A stretch of DNA of 52,547 bases. It comes from UMGS1532 sp045542355. Lineage in GTDB: Bacteria > Bacillota > Clostridia > Oscillospirales > Acutalibacteraceae. Location of the stretch: the NCBI GenBank assembly GCA_045542355.1, contig JAZQKX010000008.1, positions 1 to 52,547 on the forward strand, in the 5' to 3' direction. Made by a program: the position numbers and the translations under genes. A model generated the notes under the pieces. The model was not told where the DNA came from. It saw only the letters and a list, made by a program, of their open reading frames with translations, and searched no databases. Positions 49,134 through 52,547 of the stretch are shown here, piece by piece. Each line of letters opens with the position of its first letter. Position 1 is the first letter of the stretch.

Positions 49134-50780
49134 TTAAATTTTGTTGATTTCGTTCATTTCACCCACGAACTTGTAAAATATCCGTATCTCTTGCTGAAAC
49201 TCGGAGTTTCTGTGACTTGCTTTTACCTTGCCTTCAGGCAGAATTTTCGGTCCTACTTCAATTCTGTCAACGAATGTCAGCAAGGTATCACGATCAAGCG
49301 CGTCAATATGGGTATGCTGTCTTGTGAGTTCAAAGAACATTTTGTAATTATCGCTTTTGCTGGTCTGCACCGCATCGTCGCTAAGCTCTAAAAGTTTTTT
49401 CTTTATTGCAACTGATTCCTTTTGCAAATCATCAACCATTGAACTTAGTCTGTCATCGTCAAGTTTTCCCTCGGCATTGTCTACGTAAAGTTTTGGAATT
49501 ATCTTATCAATTATAGAAAGTCTACCCTCTAACTTTTCTCTACGGACTTTTCGTACATTTTCAGCGCTATCTGAATTTTCTTCTTGCATAATATGACCGA
49601 CAATTGCATCAATTTGGCTCTCTGTCAGAGAAATTAAAGAATTCAAATCTTCCGTTATAAGTTCAATAAGGTCAGCATAGCGTATTCTTGTACCCTTGCA
49701 AGGCTCGTTTATATCCTTGCGCTTGTTGATACAGGAAAGATACCAATACTTTTCTCGCTCGCCCTTGTAAACCGTTCCGCAAGAACACAAAGCGTGTCCG
49801 CAAAGCGCACAGTATGCAACACCTGAAAAAATGCTTTTTCGCACATGATCATACTGCTGAAAATTGCGAGTGCCCTTACCCATATTATCATGTGCTTTTT
49901 GAAAGATTTCTTCGCTCACCAATGCTTCGTGGGTATTCTCAGTCACTGCCCATCTTTCCTGTGGGATAGCAACCTTCTTTTTTGACTTTGCACTTGCTTT
50001 TTTGGTTTTACCAAGAACTGTATGACCGAGGTAAACTTCGTTCTTTAAGATGCGCTTAACCGTTGTATAGTTCCAAAGGTCCGAAGCTCTTGCCGCACCT
50101 TCTTCGCTAAATTCATCACGATAAAGCACTCGGTATTTAAGTGGTGGAATAACTCCGTCATTATTCAAATCCTGTGCTATTTTTCTTGATGAATCACCGT
50201 TTGCAGCAGCATTAAAAATTCTCTGCACAACAGGTGAAGTAACTTCATCGGGTACAAGTTGATTTTTATTGCGGTTCGCCTTTTTATATCCATAAGGTGG
50301 ACAAGCGCAATACAAACCGTCTTGTCTTTTGGTTCTTAGAACATCCTTAACCTTTCGTGAACCGTCACGCAGATACACCTCGTTCATAGCAAACTGGAAC
50401 GGTGCCATTACATTATCATCTTCACTGTCGAAGTTGTCAGCAATGGCGATATATCTCACATTGTGCTCAGGGAAAAACTGCTCAGCATAGTAACTCGACT
50501 CACGCATATCACGGCCAAGACGTGATAGGTCCTTGGTAATTACCGTATTAGCTAATCCCCTATCAAGTTCGCGCATCATTTCCTGAAAACCCGGTCGGTC
50601 AAAGTTTCCGCCCGAATAACCGTCGTCAACAAATTCGCGAACAAGGTTAATACCATTTTGTTCGCAGTATTTTGTTACAATCATACGTTGGTTGGTAATA
50701 CTTGATGATTCACTTTTCTGTGCTTCTTCTCGTGATAACCTAAAATAAGCAAAAGCAATTTTATTTTGTTCGACTCTCAT
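49134..50780 (-). CDS. Large serine recombinase (integrase) of the SASP-inserted element
   Basis: 548 residues. The resolvase domain (1-155) has catalytic Ser16 in AYFRLSREE and DLSRLGRDMRESSYYAEQ. The recombinase domain (about 165-290) has PPYGYKKANRNKNQLVPDE and a second part with YLGHTVLGKTK. The zinc ribbon reads CALCGHALCSCG and CINKRKDINEPC (about 330-375). A coiled-coil tail follows (about 390-470). It is closer to the transposon TnpX/TndX type than the recombinase at 31764-33125, and the two share little beyond the catalytic motifs. The ATG overlaps the end of the preceding small gene by four bases. The stop codon lies 27 bases from the last SASP-frame codon, next to the presumed attachment site. 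Confidence 0.93.
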   Translation of the reverse strand: MRVEQNKIAFAYFRLSREEAQKSESSSITNQRMIVTKYCEQNGINLVREFVDDGYSGGNFDRPGFQEMMRELDRGLANTVITKDLSRLGRDMRESSYYAEQFFPEHNVRYIAIADNFDSEDDNVMAPFQFAMNEVYLRDGSRKVKDVLRTKRQDGLYCACPPYGYKKANRNKNQLVPDEVTSPVVQRIFNAAANGDSSRKIAQDLNNDGVIPPLKYRVLYRDEFSEEGAARASDLWNYTTVKRILKNEVYLGHTVLGKTKKASAKSKKKVAIPQERWAVTENTHEALVSEEIFQKAHDNMGKGTRNFQQYDHVRKSIFSGVAYCALCGHALCSCGTVYKGEREKYWYLSCINKRKDINEPCKGTRIRYADLIELITEDLNSLISLTESQIDAIVGHIMQEENSDSAENVRKVRREKLEGRLSIIDKIIPKLYVDNAEGKLDDDRLSSMVDDLQKESVAIKKKLLELSDDAVQTSKSDNYKMFFELTRQHTHIDALDRDTLLTFVDRIEVGPKILPEGKVKASHRNSEFQQEIRIFYKFVGEMNEINKI

Positions 50781-50968
50781 AGTCCCTCCTTCGACTGAAT
50801 CGAACCACTAAAATTATTATACATCATTGTTCCGTTGCTTTCAAGCGACGGAACATTATTTTTTATATCTTTTACTCGCTGCTCAATAAGCATAGCGGTA
50901 GTTATATTCTCCGCAAAGACTCTGCTGATGATATATCTTGTGTTCTCAATATCTTTATAATCTTTCAC
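50777..50968 (-). CDS. Small protein coupled to the second recombinase
   Basis: 63 residues, start GTG with a very good ribosome binding site GGAGGAGT about five bases before. The ATGA overlap with the recombinase gene means coupled translation. The protein is hydrophilic and mainly helical in its first half (NTRYIISRVFAENITTAMLI). I know no domain. By position it may assist or direct the recombinase; sequence similarity to the 46-residue ORF of the sigG recombinase is not evident. Confidence 0.65.
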   Translation of the reverse strand: MKDYKDIENTRYIISRVFAENITTAMLIEQRVKDIKNNVPSLESNGTMMYNNFSGSIQSKEGL

Positions 50969-51022
50969 TCAAACTCCTCCTTTCTCTATCTTTTCCAATA
51001 CAGTAAAAATTAAACATAAACG

Positions 51023-52375
51023 TGACTCCTTTAATGTCTTTTCCGAAAACATTTGTATTTACAATATGGAGAAGTTCATTTTTTAGTTTCAAGAAAACAT
51101 TAAATATATTAAAATAGAGATAAAGGAAGGTGGTTATTTTGATTGTTCTTTAACTTTGAAACAAAAAAATATAAAGAAAGAGGAAAAAATTATGAACAGA
51201 GTTATTTCAGAAAAAATTAAAACAAATATTATTGAGCAAGTGGTTTTTGGAGATGATGTAAGAGATGTGGCAGAAAAATACCAAGTTTCCAAAACAAGCA
51301 TCTATCGTTGGTTGAACGATTATAAATACAAGCAAAAATATAATACGGACAATTTGTTAACGTTCACCCAAATGAAAAGGAATATGGACCGTGCAACCCA
51401 AAAACTGCATATTCTAAGTAGTGCCCCTTGTGGTGCTAATTCGCCACTACTCCCCCGCTACAAATACATAGAAAAGATTGAAGACATATATGGTCTTAAT
51501 CTTTGCTGTGAAGCGATGAATGTTAATAAAAGTTCGTATCTCAACTATAAGCTTCGCGGTAAACGTGGTGATACGGTATATGCTAAACGACAAGAAGAAG
51601 CCAAACCACTGATTGAAGAAATATTTTATGAAAGCCGTCGCACCTACGGTGTAAACCGCATTTACTCTGTTTTAAAAAGCAGAGGTTATGATTACGGTGT
51701 AAAATTAATAAGGAAAGTTATGCAGGAAAATGATATGTTTGTTATAGGAACTAATGCTAAAAAGAACTATTTAAAGAGGCTTGAAAGAAAGAAAAATATT
51801 TTAAATCGTGAATTTGATGTTTCAAGACCTAATGAAGTTTGGGTTAGCGATGTTACAGAGCTTAAATTTAAGCACAAGAAAATCTTCCTGTGTATAGTTT
51901 TAGATTTATATGCAAGAAAGGTAGTAGCTTTCCGGTTTTCAAGCAAAAACAGCACCCAGCTTACAAAAAGTACGCTAGGTGCTGCATATAAATTAAGAAA
52001 GCCCACTGATTTATTGTTATTATTCCATTCCGACCAAGGAGCAAATTATACTTCAAGAACATTTAGAACATATTTGAAGGAATTAGGCATTAAATCCTCG
52101 TTTTCAAATCCCGGTGAGCCACACGATAATGCTGTAATGGAATCGTTTAATACAACGCTTAAAAAAGAAGAGTTTTATGTTAGACATTATCGTTCAGAAA
52201 GGGACCTAAAAGACTCGATAAAGGAGTACATAGAATTCTATAATAGTTATAGAATTCATTCGTACAATCACAATAAAACACCCGACCAAAAAGAAGAGCT
52301 TTTCTTCTCTCAAAATTAAACCAAATAATGTTACTGTCAGGTTCGAATTGCGGAACTTTTTAAACGAAATTGACA
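51023..52375 (+). mobile_element. IS3-family insertion sequence (approximate ends)
   Basis: The transposase gene is framed by weakly matching inverted ends: TGACTCCTTTAATGTCTTTT (from 51023, continuing CCGAAAA) at the left, and on the other strand TGTCAATTTCGTTTAAAAAG (from 52375, continuing TTCCGCAA) at the right. Both begin with TG, as IS3 ends do. The size of about 1.35 kb is usual. No target duplication is certain, so the borders are approximate. Confidence 0.5.
51192..52319 (+). CDS. IS3-family transposase, single open frame
   Basis: About 375 residues combining the OrfA-like helix-turn-helix (VRDVAEKYQVSKTSIYRWLND) with the OrfB catalytic part. Between them lies YGLNLCCEAMNVNKSSYLNY and the HTH_21 phrase RRTYGVNRIYSVLKSRG. 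The DDE triad is visible: Asp in WVSDVTEL, Asp in FHSDQGANY, Glu in NAVMESFNTTLK. Most IS3 members need a -1 frameshift between OrfA and OrfB; here both are already in one frame, as in some clostridial relatives. AGAGGAA is 8 bases before the ATG at 51192. The gene is intact, so the element may be active. Confidence 0.9.
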   Translation: MNRVISEKIKTNIIEQVVFGDDVRDVAEKYQVSKTSIYRWLNDYKYKQKYNTDNLLTFTQMKRNMDRATQKLHILSSAPCGANSPLLPRYKYIEKIEDIYGLNLCCEAMNVNKSSYLNYKLRGKRGDTVYAKRQEEAKPLIEEIFYESRRTYGVNRIYSVLKSRGYDYGVKLIRKVMQENDMFVIGTNAKKNYLKRLERKKNILNREFDVSRPNEVWVSDVTELKFKHKKIFLCIVLDLYARKVVAFRFSSKNSTQLTKSTLGAAYKLRKPTDLLLLFHSDQGANYTSRTFRTYLKELGIKSSFSNPGEPHDNAVMESFNTTLKKEEFYVRHYRSERDLKDSIKEYIEFYNSYRIHSYNHNKTPDQKEELFFSQN

Positions 52376-52421
52376 CGAAAATTTATACGTTTTGTCAATC
52401 TTGTTTCATTATTCGCAAAAC

Positions 52422-52449
52422 AAAAAAACAGCAAGTTTTCCTTGCTGTT
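52422..52449 (-). terminator. Terminator of a minus-strand gene beyond the right edge
   Basis: AACAGCAAG (52427-52435) and CTTGCTGTT (52441-52449) make a nine-bp stem. On the minus strand seven T follow (52428-52422). A transcript from the right must end here. Confidence 0.75.
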
Positions 52450-52519
52450 GCCTGCTGTAACGGCATATGTAATGTTCATTAATGAAACACATCGTTCAAT
52501 TTTTGGTGTACATTCCATG

Positions 52520-52547
52520 TGGCGCTACTTCCCAGATTCGAACCAGT
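52520..52547 (-). other. tRNA-like 3' end at the window edge (uncertain)
   Basis: On the minus strand the last bases read ACTGG-TTCGAAT-CTGGG, then AAGTAGC, G and CCA (52522-52520). This is the order of T arm, acceptor strand, discriminator and CCA of a tRNA whose 5' part would lie outside. The T stem has one mismatch and two wobble pairs, which is poor, so it may be a degenerate tRNA or chance. Confidence 0.25.

Larger units (their letters stand above)
49095..52547. mobile_element. Left part of an integrated element inserted in the SASP gene
   Basis: From the point where SASP homology ends, the window carries a large serine recombinase reading toward the border, a coupled small ORF, an IS3-family insertion and non-coding sequence up to the edge. 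Recombinase next to the attachment site is the standard layout of integrative elements of the Tn4451/phage type. The exact left end lies between about 49090 and 49100. The right end and the missing SASP half are outside the window. Cargo is unknown. Confidence 0.65.
52320..52547. other. Non-coding right edge of the window
   Basis: No gene is visible. The stretch includes the presumed right end of the insertion sequence, a terminator for a minus-strand transcript from outside the window, and a last piece with a tRNA-like T-loop motif at the very edge. Confidence 0.5.

Noticed and set aside
49095..52547. Complete prophage
   Set aside because: Only a recombinase, a small ORF and an insertion sequence are seen; no structural or replication genes are in the window.
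52500..52547. GGTGTAC near the right edge as the second attachment site of the SASP element
   Set aside because: Only seven bases match and the following sequence does not code for the missing SASP half.

Overview
The window reads as chromosome of an anaerobic, spore-forming Firmicute of the class Clostridia, most likely a gut or rumen Oscillospiraceae/Ruminococcaceae-type organism. The evidence is the sporulation genes (spoIVB, a YlmC/YmxH gene, sigG, an alpha/beta-type SASP), strong GGAGG ribosome binding sites, a cellobiose phosphorylase, an ATPase-less sugar ABC transport operon and BspA-like and sortase-anchored surface proteins. Species assignment from family content alone is an inference.

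Layout. (1) 188-12305, minus strand: one seven-gene operon with a 1001-residue solute-binding protein, two complete pairs of sugar permeases, an NHL/TPR/YIP1 membrane protein and a DUF5696 protein, but no ATPase. (2) 12671-14605: a small membrane protein and two DNA-repair glycosylases (ogg, ung) that converge on one shared terminator. (3) 14805-22249: a TetR regulator with a consensus promoter carrying three tandem operator-like repeats, followed by a 2204-residue sortase-anchored adhesin. (4) 22264-26530: a decayed spoIVB remnant, a leucine-rich-repeat surface protein split by an in-frame TAA, a large inverted repeat in its leader, and a palindromic repeat. (5) 26531-33916: spoIVB, ylmC and a sigG gene cut into two halves on opposite strands, with a large serine recombinase, a small coupled ORF and cellobiose phosphorylase between the halves. 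(6) 33917-40626, minus strand: a DUF6472 protein, a MacB-like ABC exporter, a methionine gamma-lyase family protein, a GNAT protein and murD. (7) 40751-41944: tRNA-Thr(GGT) with clear promoter and terminator, then a small regulator, a lipoprotein and a dehydrogenase-like remnant. (8) 41987-47995: divergent thrC-thrB and hom-lysC-asd operons that together cover most of the route from aspartate to threonine. (9) 48044-52547: a DUF378 protein, an unknown protein, then a SASP gene cut short by an incoming element that carries its own large serine recombinase and an IS3-family insertion.

The main discovery candidate is the sigG locus. The N-terminal half (with its ribosome binding site and a possible sigma-F promoter) lies on the plus strand and ends at 33581; the C-terminal half lies on the minus strand and begins at 28689. 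Both breakpoints carry the same 20-base arm, ATGGATATACTTTGGCGAAA, next to a 4-base centre that is GCCG at one site and CGGC at the other. Inverting the roughly 4.9 kb between them would rebuild an in-frame 255-codon sigG and, at the other junction, a perfect 20+4+20 palindrome that looks like a serine-integrase attP. A large serine recombinase gene, translationally coupled to a 46-residue ORF, sits inside the segment directly upstream of sigG. This looks like a recombinase-controlled inversion of the forespore sigma factor gene, now in the attL/attR (sigG-off) state. A second, unrelated large serine recombinase has entered a SASP gene, which in known spore formers belongs to the sigma-G regulon.
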